A stretch of 64,000 nt of DNA from Ricordea florida (Eukaryota; Cnidaria; Anthozoa; Corallimorpharia; Ricordeidae). The DNA lies in assembly GCA_949710005.1 (NCBI GenBank), contig OX453272.1, positions 19,183,262 to 19,247,261 of the forward strand, written 5' to 3'. This document shows positions 50,003 to 63,685 of this stretch, in pieces (position 1 is the stretch's first letter; each line of letters opens with the position of its first letter). The translations under genes and the position numbers were made by a program. The notes under the pieces are model-generated. The model was not told the DNA's origin. It ran no database searches and was given only the letters and a program-made list of their open reading frames with translations.

Positions 50003-52378
50003 CTCAGCGTCTAGAATGAGTATAAACACGAGATAAAGTGCGTTACAAAGTACATATTAAATGCTACAACACGGTAAAAGCGGCATATTAATCGGCAATC
50101 TGTGTAATAAGCACTCGTTTGATAAAGTTTAGTACTGTGTGAGCAGTCTTCTTTACAATCAGCTGACTTAAGTAAATATATGCACAGCTAAACTACAATA
50201 TAATCACGAATCACAATCAATCTAATTTTATTCTTAAATATTGCCTTTTGCGGTATAGCATAAGTCGGAAAAGTGTCAGAATTCCAAAGATTCTGCAAAA
50301 TAGGATAAAATCACCTTTATTCCAAGGGGGTAGGTTCGTGTCTTAAACGCGCATGCGTAGTGGCAAAATGTCTAAGCCTTAGGAATTACATTGAAATTAA
50401 ATCGTTCTAATCAAAATTTTATTCGTAACTTAAAACTTATGGTAAAATGTGCTATTACAACTAAAGAGAAGATTAAAAATGCTTACATAACTTACTTACC
50501 TAGAACACGGTCGTCCTGCCCATACAATCTCTTATAATGCATTTTGACCAAAATCTGTGAGGCTGAGTTTCTTGACAGCCAGCTGCATGTATCGTATCTC
50601 AGCGTCTAGAATGAGTATAAACACGAGATAAAGTGCGTTACAAAGTACATATTAAATGCTACAACACGGTAAAAGCGGCATATTAATCGGCAATCTGTGT
50701 AATAAGCACTCGTGTGATAAAGTTTAGTACTGTGTGAGCAGTCTTCTTTGCAATCAGCTGACTTAAGTAAATATATGCACAGCTAAACTACAATATAATC
50801 ACGAATCACAATCAATCTATTTTTATTCTTAAATATTGCCTTTTGCGGTATAGCATAAGTCGGAAAAGTGTCAGAATTGCAAAGATTCTGCAAAATAGGA
50901 TAAAATGACCTTTATTCCAAGGGGGTAGGTTCGTGTCTTAAACGCGCATGCGTAGTGGTAAAAAGTCTAAGCCATAAAAATAACATGAAAATTAAATCGT
51001 TCTAATCAAAATTTTATTCGAAACTTAAAACTGATGGTAAAATCTGCTATTACAACTAAACAGAAGATTAAAAATGCTTACATAACTTACTTACCTAGAA
51101 CACGGTCGTCCTGCCCATACAATCTCTTATAATGCATTTTGACCAAAATCTGTGAGGCTGAGTTTCTTGACAGCCAGCTGCATGTATCGTATCTCAGCGT
51201 CTAGAATGAGTATAAACACGAGATAAAGTGCGTTACAAAGTACATATTAAATGCTACAACACGGTAAAAGCGGCATATTAATCGGCAATCTGTGTAATAA
51301 GCACTCGTTTGATAAAGTTTAGTACTGTGTGAGCAGTCTTCTTTACAATCAGCTGACTTAAGTAAATATATGCACAGCTAAACTACAATATAATCACGAA
51401 TCACAATCAATCTAATTTTATTCTTAAATATTGCCTTTTGCGGTATAGCATAAGTCGGAAAAGTGTCAGAATTGCAAAGATTCTGCAAAATAGGATAAAA
51501 TGACCTTTATTCCAAGGGGGTAGGTTCGTGTCTTAAACGCGCATGCGTAGTGGCAAAATGTTTAAGCCTTAGGAATTACATTGAAATTAAATCGTTCTAA
51601 TCAAAATTTTATTCGTAACTTAAAACTTATGGTAAAATGTGCTATTACAACTAAAGAGAACATTAAAAATGCTTACATAACTTACTTACCTAGAAGACGG
51701 TCCTCCTGCCCATACAATCTCTTATAATGCATTTTGACCAAAATCTGTGAGGCTGAGTTTCTTGACAGCCAGCTGCATGTATCGTATCTCAGCGTCTAGA
51801 ATGAGTATAAACACGAGATAAAGTGCGTTACAAAGTACATATTAAATGCTACAACACGGTAAAAGCGGCATATTAATCGGCAATCTGTGTAATAAGCACT
51901 CGTTTGATAAAGTTTAGTACTGTATGAGCAGTCTTCTTTACAATCAGCTGACTTAAGTAAATATATGCACAGCTAAACTACAATATAATCACGAATCACA
52001 ATCAACCTAATTTTATTCTTAAATATTGCCTTTTGCGGTATAGCATAAGTCGGAAAAGTGTCAGAATTCCAAAGATTCTGCAAAATAGGATAAAATGACC
52101 TTTATTCCAAGCGGGTAGGTTCGTGTCTTAAACGCGCATGCGTAGTGGTAAAAAGTCTAAGCCATAAAAATTACATGAAAATTAAATCGTTCTAATCAAA
52201 ATTTTATTCGAAACTTAAAACTTATGGTAAAATCTGCTAGTACAACTAAACAGAAGATTAAAAATGCTTACATAACTTACCTAGAACACGGTCGTCCTGC
52301 CCATACAATCTCTTATAATGCATTTTGACCAAAATCTGTGAGGCTGAGTTTCTTGACAGCCAGCTGCATGTATCGTAT
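50003..52378 (+). repeat. Higher-order repeat, partial copy (P-Q-R-U)
   Basis: Units at 50003, 50598, 51193 and 51788 match those at 46437, 47032, 47627 and 48222 marker for marker, including the 591-bp U unit. A private change TGTATGAGCAG is in U. The sequence then leaves the repeat: the next unit (52379) is an ordinary A unit with GAATTCC. Confidence 0.87.
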
Positions 52379-52973
52379 CTCAGCGTCTAGAATGAGTATA
52401 AACACGAGATAAAGTGCGTTACAAAGTACATATTAAATGCTACAACACGGTAAAAGCGGCATATTAATCGGCAATCTGTGTAATAAGCACTCGTTTGATA
52501 AAGTTTAGTACTGTGTGAGCAGTCTTCTTTACAATCAGCTGACTTAAGTAAATATATGCACAGCTAAACTACAATATAATCACGAATCACAATCAATCTA
52601 ATTTTATTCTTAAATATTGCCTTTTGCGGTATAGCATAAGTCGGAAAAGTGTCAGAATTCCAAAGATTCTGCAAAATAGGATAAAATGACCTTTATTCCA
52701 AGGGGGTAGGTTCGTGTCTTAAACGCGCATGCGTAGTGGCAAAATGTCTAAGCCTTAGGAATTACATTGAAATTAAATCGTTCTAATCAAAATTTTATTC
52801 GAAACTTAAAACTTATGGTAAAATGTGCTATTACAACTAAAGAGAACATTAAAAATGCTTACATAACTTACTTACCTAGAAGACGGTCGTCCTGCCCATA
52901 CAATCTCTTATAATGCATTTTGACCAAAATCTCTAAGGCTGAGTTTCTTGAAAGCCAGCTGCATGTATCCTAT

Positions 52974-53569
52974 CTCAGCGTCTAGAATGAGTATAAACAC
53001 GAGATAAATTGCGTTACAAAGTACATATTAAATGCTACAACACAGTAAAAGCGGCATATTAATCGGCAATCTGTTTAATAAGCACTCGTTTGATAAAGTT
53101 TAGTACTGTGTGAGCAGTCTTCTTTACAATCAGCTGACTTAAGTAAATACATCCACAGCTAAACTACAATATAATCACGAATCACAATCAATCTAATTTT
53201 ATTCTTAAATATTGCCCTTTGCGGTATAGCATAAGTCGGAAAAGTGTCAGAATTGCAAAGATTCTGCAAAATAGGATAAAATCACCTTTATTCCAAGAGG
53301 GGTAGGTTCGTGTCTTAAACGCGAATGCGTAGTGGCAAAATGTCTAAGCCTTAAGAATTACATTGAAATTAAATCGTTCTAATCAAAATTTTATTCCAAA
53401 CTTAAAAGTTATGGAAAAATGTGCTATTACAACTAAACAGAAGATTAAAAATGCTTACATAACTTACTTACCTAGAAGACGGTCGTCCTGCCCATACAAT
53501 CTCTTATAATGCATTTTGACCAAAATCTGTGAGGCTGAGTTTCTTGACAGCCAGCTGCATGTATCGTAT
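52974..53569 (+). repeat. K-variant satellite unit (596 bp)
   Basis: It has CACAGTAAAAGC, CTGTTTAATAAG, TACATCCACAGCTAAAC, AAAATCACC, CAAGAGGGGTAGG, CCTTAAGAATT and TTCCAAAC, as in the units at 35130 and 37511, but keeps the XbaI site. Private changes are AGATAAATTGCG, TTGCCCTTTGCGG, GCGAATGCG (which breaks the NRF-1-like site) and ATGGAAAAATG. Confidence 0.88.
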
Positions 53570-56500
53570 CTCAGCGTCTAGAATGAGTATAAACACGAGA
53601 TAAAGTGCGTTACAAAGTACATATTAAATGCTACAACACGGTAAAAGCGGCATATTAATCGGCAATCTGTGTAATAAGCACTCGTTTGATAAAGTTTAGT
53701 ACTGTGTGAGCAGTCTTCTTTACAATCAGCTGACTTAAGTAAATATATGCACAGCTAAACTACAATATAATCACGAATCACAATCAATCTATTTTTATTC
53801 TTAAATATTGCCTTTTGCGGTATAACATAAGTCGGCAAAGTGTCAGAATTGCAAAGATTCTGCAAAATAGGATAAAATGACCTTTATTCCAAGGGGGTAG
53901 GTTCGTGTCTTAAACGCGCATGCGTAGTGGCAAAAAGTCTAAGCCTTAAACATTACATTGAAATTAAATCGTTCTAATCAAAATTTTATTCGAAACTTAA
54001 AACTTATGGTAAAATGTGCTATTACAACTAAAGAGAACATTAAAAATGCTTACATAACTTACTTACCTAGAAGACGGTCGTCCTGCCCATACAATCTCTT
54101 ATAATGCATTTTGACCAAAATCTGTGAGGCTGAGTTTCTTGACAGCCAGCTGCATGTATCGTATCTCAGCGTCTAGAATGAGTATAAACACGAGATAAAG
54201 TGCGTTACAAAGTACATATTAAATGCTACAACACGGTAAAAGCGGCATATTAATCGGCAATCTGTGTAATAAGCACTCGTTTGATAAAGTTTAGTACTGT
54301 GTGAGCAGTCTTCTTTACAATCAGCTGACTTAAGTAAATATATGCACAGCTAAACTACAATATAATCACGAATCACAATCAATCTAATTTTATTCTTAAA
54401 TATTGCCTTTTGCGGTATAGCATAAGTCGGAAAAGTGTGAGAATTGCAAAGATTCTGCAAAATAGGATAAAATGACCTTTATTCCAAGGGGGTAGGTTCG
54501 TGTCTTAAACGCGCATGCGTAGTGGTAAAAAGTCTAAGCCATAAAAATTACATGAAAATTAAATCGTTCTAATCAAAATTTTATTCGAAACTTAAAACTT
54601 ATGGTAAAATCTGCTATTACAACTAAACAGAAGATTAAAAATGCTTACATAACTTACTTACCTAGAAGATGGTCGTCCTGCCCATACAATCTCTTATAAT
54701 GCATTTTGACCAAAATCTGTGAGGCTGAGTTTCTTGACAGCCAGCTGCATGTATCGTATCTCAGCGTCTAGAATGAGTATAAACACGAGATAAAGTGCGT
54801 TACAAAGTACATATTAAATGCTACAACACGGTAAAAGCGGCATATTAATCGGCAATCTGTGTAATAAGCACTCGTTTGATAAAGTTTAGTACTGTGTGAG
54901 CAGTCTTCTTTACAATCAGCTGACTTAAGTAAATATATGCACAGCTAAACTACAATATAATCACGAATCACAATCAATCTAATTTTATTCTTAAATATTG
55001 CCTTTTGCGGTATAGCATAAGTCGGAAAAGTGTCAGAATTCCAAAGATTCTGCAAAATAGGATAAAATGACCTTTATTCCAAGGGGGTAGGTTCGTGTCT
55101 TAAACGCGCATGCGTAGTGGCAAAATGTCTAAGCCTTAGGAATTACATTGAAATTAAATCGTTCTAATCAAAATTTTATTCGTAACTTAAAACTTATGGT
55201 AAAATGTGCTATTACAACTAAAGAGAAGATTAAAAATGCTTACATAACTTACTTACCTAGAACACGGTCGTCCTGCCCATACAATCTCTTATAATGCATT
55301 TTGACCAAAATCTGTGAGGCTGAGTTTCTTGACAGCCAGCTGCATGTATCGTATCTCAGCGTCTAGAATGAGTATAAACACGAGATAAAGTGCGTTACAA
55401 AGTACATATTAAATGCTACAACACGGTAAAAGCGGCATATTAATCGGCAATCTGTGTAATAAGCACTCGTTTGATAAAGTTTAGTACTGTGTGAGCAGTC
55501 TTCTTTACAATCAGCTGACTTAAGTAAATATATGCACAGCTAAACTACAATATAATCACGAATCACAATCAATCTATTTTTATTCTTAAATATTGCCTTT
55601 TGCGGTATAACATAAGTCGGCAAAGTGTCAGAATTGCAAAGATTCTGCAAAATAGGATAAAATGACCTTTATTCCAAGGGGGTAGGTTCGTGTCTTAAAC
55701 GCGCATGCGTAGTGGCAAAAAGTCTAAGCCTTAAAAATTACATTGAAATTAAATCGTTCTAATCAAAATTTTATTCGAAACTTAAAACTTATGGTAAAAT
55801 GTGCTATTACAACTAAAGAGAACATTAAAAATGCTTACATAACTTACTTACCTAGAAGACGGTCGTCCTGCCCATACAATCTCTTATAATGCATTTTGAC
55901 CAAAATCTGTGAGGCTGAGTTTCTTGACAGCCAGCTGCATGTATCCTATCTCAGCGTCTAGAATGAGTATAAACACGAGATAAAGTGCGTTACAAAGTAC
56001 ATATTAAATGCTACAACACAGTAAAAGCGGCATATTAATCGGCAATCTGTTTAATAAGCACTCGTTTGATAAAGTTTAGTACTGTGTGAGCAGTCTTCTT
56101 TACAATCACCCGACTTAAGTAAATATATGCACAGCTAAACTACAATATAATCACGAATCACAATCAATCTAATTTTATTCTTAAATATTGCCTTTTGCGG
56201 TATAGCATAAGTCGGAAAAGTGTCAGAATTCCAAAGATTCTGCAAAATAGGATAAAATGACCTTTATTCCAAGGGGGTAGGTTCGTGTCTTAAACGCGCA
56301 TGCGTAGTGGTAAAAAGTCTAAGCCATAAAAATTACATGAAAATTAAATCGTTCTAATCAAAATTTTATTCGAAACTTAAAACTTATGGTAAAATCTGCT
56401 ATTACAACTAAACAAAAGATTAAAAATGCTTACATAACTTACTTACCTAGAAGATGGTCGTCCTGCCCATAATATCTCTTATAATGCATTTTGACCAAAA

Positions 56501-57139
56501 TCTGTGAGGCTGAGTTTCTTGACAGCCAGCTGCATGTATCGTATCTCAGCGTCTAGAATGAGTATAAACACGAGATAAAGTGCGTTACAAAGTACATATT
56601 AAATGCTACAACACGGTAAAAGCGGCATATTAATCGGCAATCTGTGTAATAAGCACTCGTTTGATAAAGTTTAGTACTGTGTGAGCAGTCTTCTTTACAA
56701 TCAGCTGACTTAAGTAAATATATGCACAGCTAAACTACAATATAATCACGAATCACAATCAATCTAATTTTATTCTTAAATATTGCCTTTTGCGGTATAG
56801 CATAAGTCGGAAAAGTGTCAGAATTCCAAAGATTCTGCAAAATAGGATAAAATGACCTTTATTCCAAGGGGGTAGGTTCGTGTCTTAAACGCGCATGCGT
56901 AGTGGCAAAATGTCTAAGCCTTAGGAATTACATTGAAATTAAATCGTTCTAATCAAAATTTTATTCGAAACTTAAAACTTATGGTAAAATGTGCTATTAC
57001 AACTAAAGAGAACATTAAAAATGCTTACATAACTTACTTACCTAGAAGACGGTCGTCCTGCCCATACAATCTCTTATAATGCATTTTGACCAAAATCTGT
57101 GAGGCTGAGTTTCTTGACAGCCAGCTGCATGTATCGTAT

Positions 57140-57734
57140 CTCAGCGTCTAGAATGAGTATAAACACGAGATAAAGTGCGCTACAAAGTACATATTAAATG
57201 CTACAACACGGTGAAAGCGGCATATTGATCGGAAATCTGTGTAATAAGCACTCGCTTGATAAAGTTTAGTACTGTGTGAGCAGTCTTCTTTACAATCAGC
57301 TGACTTAAGGAAATACATCCACAGCTAAACTACAATATAATCACGAATCACAATCAATCTAATTTTATTCTTAAATATTGCCTTTTGCGGTATAGCATAA
57401 GTCGGCAAAGTGTCAGAATTGCAAAGATTCTGCAAAATAGGATAAAATGACCTTTATTCCAAGGGGGTAGGTTCGTGTCTTAAACGCGCATGCGTAGTGG
57501 CAAAATGTCTAAGCCTTAGGAATTACATTGAAATTAAATCGTTCTAATCAAAATTTTATTCGAAACTTAAAACTTATGGTAAAATGTGCTATTACAACTA
57601 AAGAGAACATTAAAAATGCTTACATAACTTACTTACCTAGAAGACGGTCGTCCTGCCCATACAATCTCTTATAATGCATTTTGACCAAAATCTGTGAGGC
57701 TGAGTTTCTTGACAGCCAGCTGCATGTATCGTAT
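57140..57734 (+). repeat. W-variant satellite unit, distal form
   Basis: It has GCGCTACAAAG, GTGAAAGC, ATTGATCGGAAATC, GCACTCGCTTG and TACATCCACAGC, but GCTAAACTAC in place of the GCTATTTTAC seen in the left segment, and CTTAAGGAAATAC. The same distal form recurs at 63091, 5951 bp (10 units) downstream. Confidence 0.87.
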
Positions 57735-60700
57735 CTCAGCGTCTAGAATGAGTATAAACACGAGATAAAGTGCGTTACAAAGTACATATTAAATGCTACA
57801 ACACGGTAAAAGCGGCATATTAATCGGCAATCTGTGTAATAAGCACTCGTTTGATAAAGTTTAGTACTGTGTGAGCAGTCTTCTTTACAATCAGCTGACT
57901 TAAGTAAATATATGCACAGCTAAACTACAATATAATCACGAATCACAATCAATCTAATTTTATTCTTAAATATTGCCTTTTGCGGTATAGCATAAGTCGG
58001 AAAAGTGTCAGAATTGCAAAGATTCTGCAAAATAGGATAAAATGACCTTTATTCCAAGGGGGTAGGTTCGTGTCTTAAACGCGCATGCGTAGTGGTAAGA
58101 AGTCTAAGCCATAAAAATTACATGAAAATTAAATCGTTCTAATCAAAATTTTATTCGAAACTTAAAACTTATGGTAAAATCTGCTATTACAACTAAACAG
58201 AAGATTAAAAATGCTTACATAACTTACTTACCTAGAACACGGTCGTCCTGCCCATACAATCTCTTATAATGCATTTTGACCAAAATCTGTGAGGCTGAGT
58301 TTCTTGACAGCCAGCTGCATGTATCGTATCTCAGCGTCTAGAATGAGTATAAACACGAGATAAAGTGCGTTACAAAGTACATATTAAATGCTACAACACG
58401 GTAAAAGCGGCATATTAATCGGCAATCTGTGTAATAAGCACTCGTTTGATAAAGTTTAGTACTGTGTGAGCAGTCTTCTTTACAATCAGCTGACTTAAGT
58501 AAATATATGCACAGCTAAACTACAATATAATCACGAATCACAATCAATCTAATTTTATTCATAAATATTGCCTTTTGCGGTATAGCATAAGTCGGAAAAG
58601 TGTCAGAATTCCAAAGATTCTGCAAAATAGGATAAAATGACCTTTATTCCAAGGGGGTAGGTTCGTGTCTTAAACGCGCATGCGTAGTGGTAAGAAGTCT
58701 AAGCCATAAAAATTACATGAAAATTAAATCGTTCTAATCAAAATTTTATTCGAAACTTAAAACTTATGGTAAAATCTGCTATTACAACTAAACAGAAGAT
58801 TAAAAATGCTTACATAACTTACTTACCTAGAAGACGGTCGTCCTGCCCATACAATCTCTTATAATGCATTTTGACCAAAATCTGTGAGGCTGAGTTTCTT
58901 GACAGCCAGCTGCATGTATCGTATCTCAGCGTCTAGAATGAGTATAAACACGAGATAAAGTGCGTTACAAAGTACATATTAAATGCTACAACACGGTAAA
59001 AGCGGCATATTAATCGGCAATCTGTGTAATAAGCACTCGTTTGATAAAGTTTAGTACTGTGTGAGCAGTCTTCTTTACAATCAGCTGACTTAAGTAAATA
59101 TATGCACAGCTAAACTACAATATAATCACGAATCACAATCAATCTAATTTTATTCTTAAATATTGCCTTTTGCGGTATAGCATAAGTCGGAAAAGTGTCA
59201 GAATTCCAAAGATTCTGCAAAATAGGATAAAATGACCTTTATTCCAAGAGGGGTAGGTTCGTGTCTTAAACGCGCATGCGTAGTGGCAAAATGTCTAAGC
59301 CTTAGGAATTACATTGAAATTAAATCGTTCTAATCAAAATTTTATTCGAAACTTAAAACTTATGGTAAAATGTGCTATTACAACTAAAGAGAACATTAAA
59401 AATGCTTACATAACTTACTTACCTAGAAGACGGTCGTCCTGCCCATACAATCTCTTATAATGCATTTTGACCAAAATCTGTAAGGCTGAGTTTCTTGAAA
59501 GCCAGCTGCATGTATCCTATCTCAGCGTCTAGAATGAGTATAAACACGAGATAAAGTGCGTTACAAAGTACATATTAAATGCTACAACACAGTAAAAGCG
59601 GCATATTAATCGGCAATCTGTTTAATAAGCACTCGTTTGATAAAGTTTAGTACTGTGTGAGCAGTCTTCTTTACAATCAGCCGACTTAAGTAAATATATG
59701 CACAGCTAAAGTACAATATAATCACGAATCACAATCAATCTAATTTTATTCTTAAATATTGCCTTTTGCGGTATAGCATAAGTCGGAAAAGTGTCAGAAT
59801 TGCAAAGATTCTGCAAAATAGGATAAAATCACCTTTATTCCAAGGGGGTAGGTTCGTGTCTTAAACACGCATGCGTAGTGGGAAAATGTCTAAGCCTTAA
59901 GAACTAAATTGAAATTAAATCGTTCTAATGAAAATTTTATTCCAAACTTAAAACTTATGGTAAAATGTGCTATTACAACTAAAGAGAGCATTAAGAATGC
60001 TTACATAACTTACTTACCTAGAAGACGGTCGTCCTGCCCATACAATCTCTTATAATGCATTTTGACCAAAATCTGTGAGGCTGAGTTTCTTGACAGCCAG
60101 CTGCATGTATCGTATCTCAGCGTCTAGAATGAGTATAAACACGAGATAAAGTGCGTTACAAAGTACATATTAAATGCTACAACACGGTAAAAGCGGCACA
60201 TTAATCGGCAATCTGTGTAATAAGCACTCGTTTGATAAAGTTTAGTACTGTGTGAGCAGTCTTCTTTACAATCAGCTGACTTAAGTAAATATATGCACAG
60301 CTAAACTACAATATAATCACGAATCACAATCAATCTAATTTTATTCTTAAATATTGCCTTTTGCGGTATAGCATAAGTCGGAAAAGTGTCAGAATTGCAA
60401 AGATTCTGCAAAATAGGATAAAATGACCTTTATTCCAAGGGGGTAGGTTCGTGTCTTAAACGCGCATGCGTAGTGGTAAGAAGTCTAAGCCATAAAAATT
60501 ACATGAAAATTAAATCGTTCTAATCAAAATTTTATTCGAAACTTAAAACTTATGGTAAAATGTGCTATTACAACTAAAGAGAACATTAAAAATGTTTACA
60601 TAACTTACTTACGTAGAAGACGGTCGTCCTGCCCATACAATCTCTTATAATGCATTTTGACCAAAATCTGTAAGGCTGAGTTTCTTGAAAGCCAGCTGCA

Positions 60701-63090
60701 TGTATCCTATCTCAGCGTCTAGAATGAGTATAAACACGAGATAAAGTGCGTTACAAAGTACATATTAAATGCTACAACACAGTAAAAGCGGCATATTAAT
60801 CGGATATCTGTTTAATAAGCACTCGTTTGATAAAGTTTAGTACTGTGTGAGCAGTCTTCTTTACAATCAGCTGACTTAAGTAAATATATGCACAGCTAAA
60901 CTACAATATAATCACGAATCACAATCAATCTAATTTTATTCTTAAATATTGCCTTTTGCGGTATAGCATAAGTCGGCAAAGTGTCAGAATTGCAAAGATT
61001 CTGCAAAATAGGATAAAATGACCTTTATTCCAAGGGGGTAGGTTCGTGTCTTAAACGCGCATGCGTAGTGGCAAAAAGTCTAAGCCTTAAAAATTACATT
61101 GAAATTAAATCGTTCTAATCAAAATTTTATTCGAAACTTAAAACTTATGGTAAAATGTGCTATTACAACTAAAGAGAACATTAAAAATGCTTACATAACT
61201 TACTTACCTAGAAGACGGTCGTCCTGCCCATACAATCTCTTATAATGCATTTTGACCAAAATCTGTGAGGCTGAGTTTCTTGACAGCCAGCTGCATGTAT
61301 CGTATCTCAGCGTCTAGAATGAGTATAAACACGAGATAAAGTGCGTTACAAAGTACATATTAAATGCTACAACACGGTAAAAGCGGCATATTAATCGGCA
61401 ATCTGTGTAATAAGCACTCGTTTGATAAAGTTTAGTACTGTGTGAGCAGTCTTCTTTACAATCAGCTGACTTAAGTAAATATATGCACAGCTAAACTACA
61501 ATATAATCACGAATCACAATCAATCTAATTTTATTCTTAAATATTGCCTTTTGCGGTATAGCATAAGTCGGAAAAGTGTCAGAATTGCAAAGATTCTGCA
61601 AAATAGGATAAAATGACCTTTATTCCAAGGGGGTAGGTTCGTGTCTTAAACGCGCATGCGTAGTGGTAAGAAGTCTAAGCCATAAAAATTACATGAAAAT
61701 TAAATCGTTCTAATCAAAATCTTATTCGAAACTTAAAACTTATGGTAAAATCTGCTATTAAAACTAAACAGAAGATTAAAAATGCTTACATAACTTACTT
61801 ACCTAGAACACGGTCGTCCTGCCCATACAATCTCTTATAATGCATTTTGACCAAAATCTGTGAGGCTGAGTTTCTTGACAGCCAGCTGCATGTATCGTAT
61901 CTCAGCGTCTAGAATGAGTATAAACACGAGATAAAGTGCGTTACAAAGTACATATTAAATGCTACAACACGGTAAAAGCGGCATATTAATCGGCAATCTG
62001 TGCAATAAGCACTCGTTTGATAAAGTTTAGTACTGTGTGAGCAGTCTTCTTTACAATCAGCTGACTTAAGTAAATATATGCACAGCTAAACTACAATATA
62101 ATCACGAATCACAATCAATCTAATTTTATTCTTAAATATTGCCTTTTGCGGTATAGCATAATTCGGAAAAGTGTCAGAATTCCAAAGATTCTGCAAAATA
62201 GGATAAAATGACCTTTATTCCAAGGGGGTAGGTTCGTGTCTTAAACGCGCATGCGTAGTGGAAAAATGTCTAAGCCTTAGGAATTACATTGAAATTAAAT
62301 CGTTCTAATCAAAATTTTATTCGTAACTTAAAACTTATGGTAAAATGTGCTATTACAACTAAAGAGAAGATTAAAAATGCTTACATAACTTACTTACCTA
62401 GAAGACGGTCGTCCTGCCCATACAATCTCTTATAATGCATTTTGACCAAAATCTGTGAGGCTGAGTTTCTTGACAGCCACCTGCATGTATCGTATCTCAG
62501 CGTCTAGAATGAGTATAAACACGAGATAAAGTGCGTTACAAAGTACATATTAAATGCTACAACACGGTAAAAGCGGCATATTAATCGGCAATCTGTGTAA
62601 TAAGCACTCGTTTGATAAAGTTTAGTACTGTGTGAGCAGTCTTCTTTACAATCAGCTGACTTAAGTAAATATATGCACAGCTAAACTACAATATAATCAC
62701 GAATCACAATCAATCTAATTTTATTCTTAAATATTGCCTTTTGCGGTATAGCATAAGTCGGAAAAGTGTCAGAATTCCAAAGATTCTGCAAAATAGGATA
62801 AAATGACCTTTATTCCAAGGGGGTAGGTTCGTGTCTTAAACGCGCATGCGTAGTGGCAAAATGTCTAAGCCTTAGGAATTACATTGAAATTAAATCGTTC
62901 TAATCAAAATTTTATTCGTAACTTAAAACTTATGGTAAAATGTGCTATTACAACTAAAGAGAACATTAAAAATGCTTACATAACTTACTTACCTAGAAGA
63001 CGGTCGTCCTGCCCATACAATCTCTTATAATGCATTTTGACCAAAATCTGTGAGGCTGAGTTTCTTGACAGCCAGCTGCATGTATCGTAT

Positions 63091-63685
63091 CTCAGCGTCT
63101 AGAATGAGTATAAACACGAGATAAAGTGCGCTACAAAGTACATATTAAATGCTACAACACGGTGAAAGCGGCATATTGATCGGAAATCTGTGTAATAAGC
63201 ACTCGCTTGATAAAGTTTAGTACTGTGTGAGCAGTCTTCTTTACAATCAGCTGACTTAAGTAAATACATCCACAGCTAAACTACAATATAATCACGAATC
63301 ACAATCAATCTAATTTTATTCTTAAATATTGCCTTTTGCGGTATAGCATAAATCGGCAAAGTGTCAGAATTGCAAAGATTCTGCAAAATAGGATAAAATG
63401 ACCTTTATTCCAAGGGGGTAGGTTCGTGTCTTAAACGCGCATGCGTAGTGGCAAAATGTCTAAGCCTTAGGAATTACATTGAAATTAAATCGTTCTAATC
63501 AAAATTTTATTCGAAACTTAAAACTTATGGTAAAATGTGCTATTACAACTAAAGAGAACATTAAAAATGCTGACATAACTTACTCACCTAGAAGACGGTC
63601 GTCCTGCCCATACAATCTCTTATAATGCATTTTGACCAAAATGTGTGAGGCTGAGTTTCTTGACAGCCAGCTGCATGTATCGTAT
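63091..63685 (+). repeat. W-variant satellite unit, distal form
   Basis: Like the unit at 57140 it has GCGCTACAAAG, GTGAAAGC, ATTGATCGGAAATC, GCACTCGCTTG and TACATCCACAGCTAAAC, with AAATCGGCAAAG. Private changes near its end are AATGCTGACAT, TACTCACC and AAAATGTGTGAGG. Confidence 0.87.
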
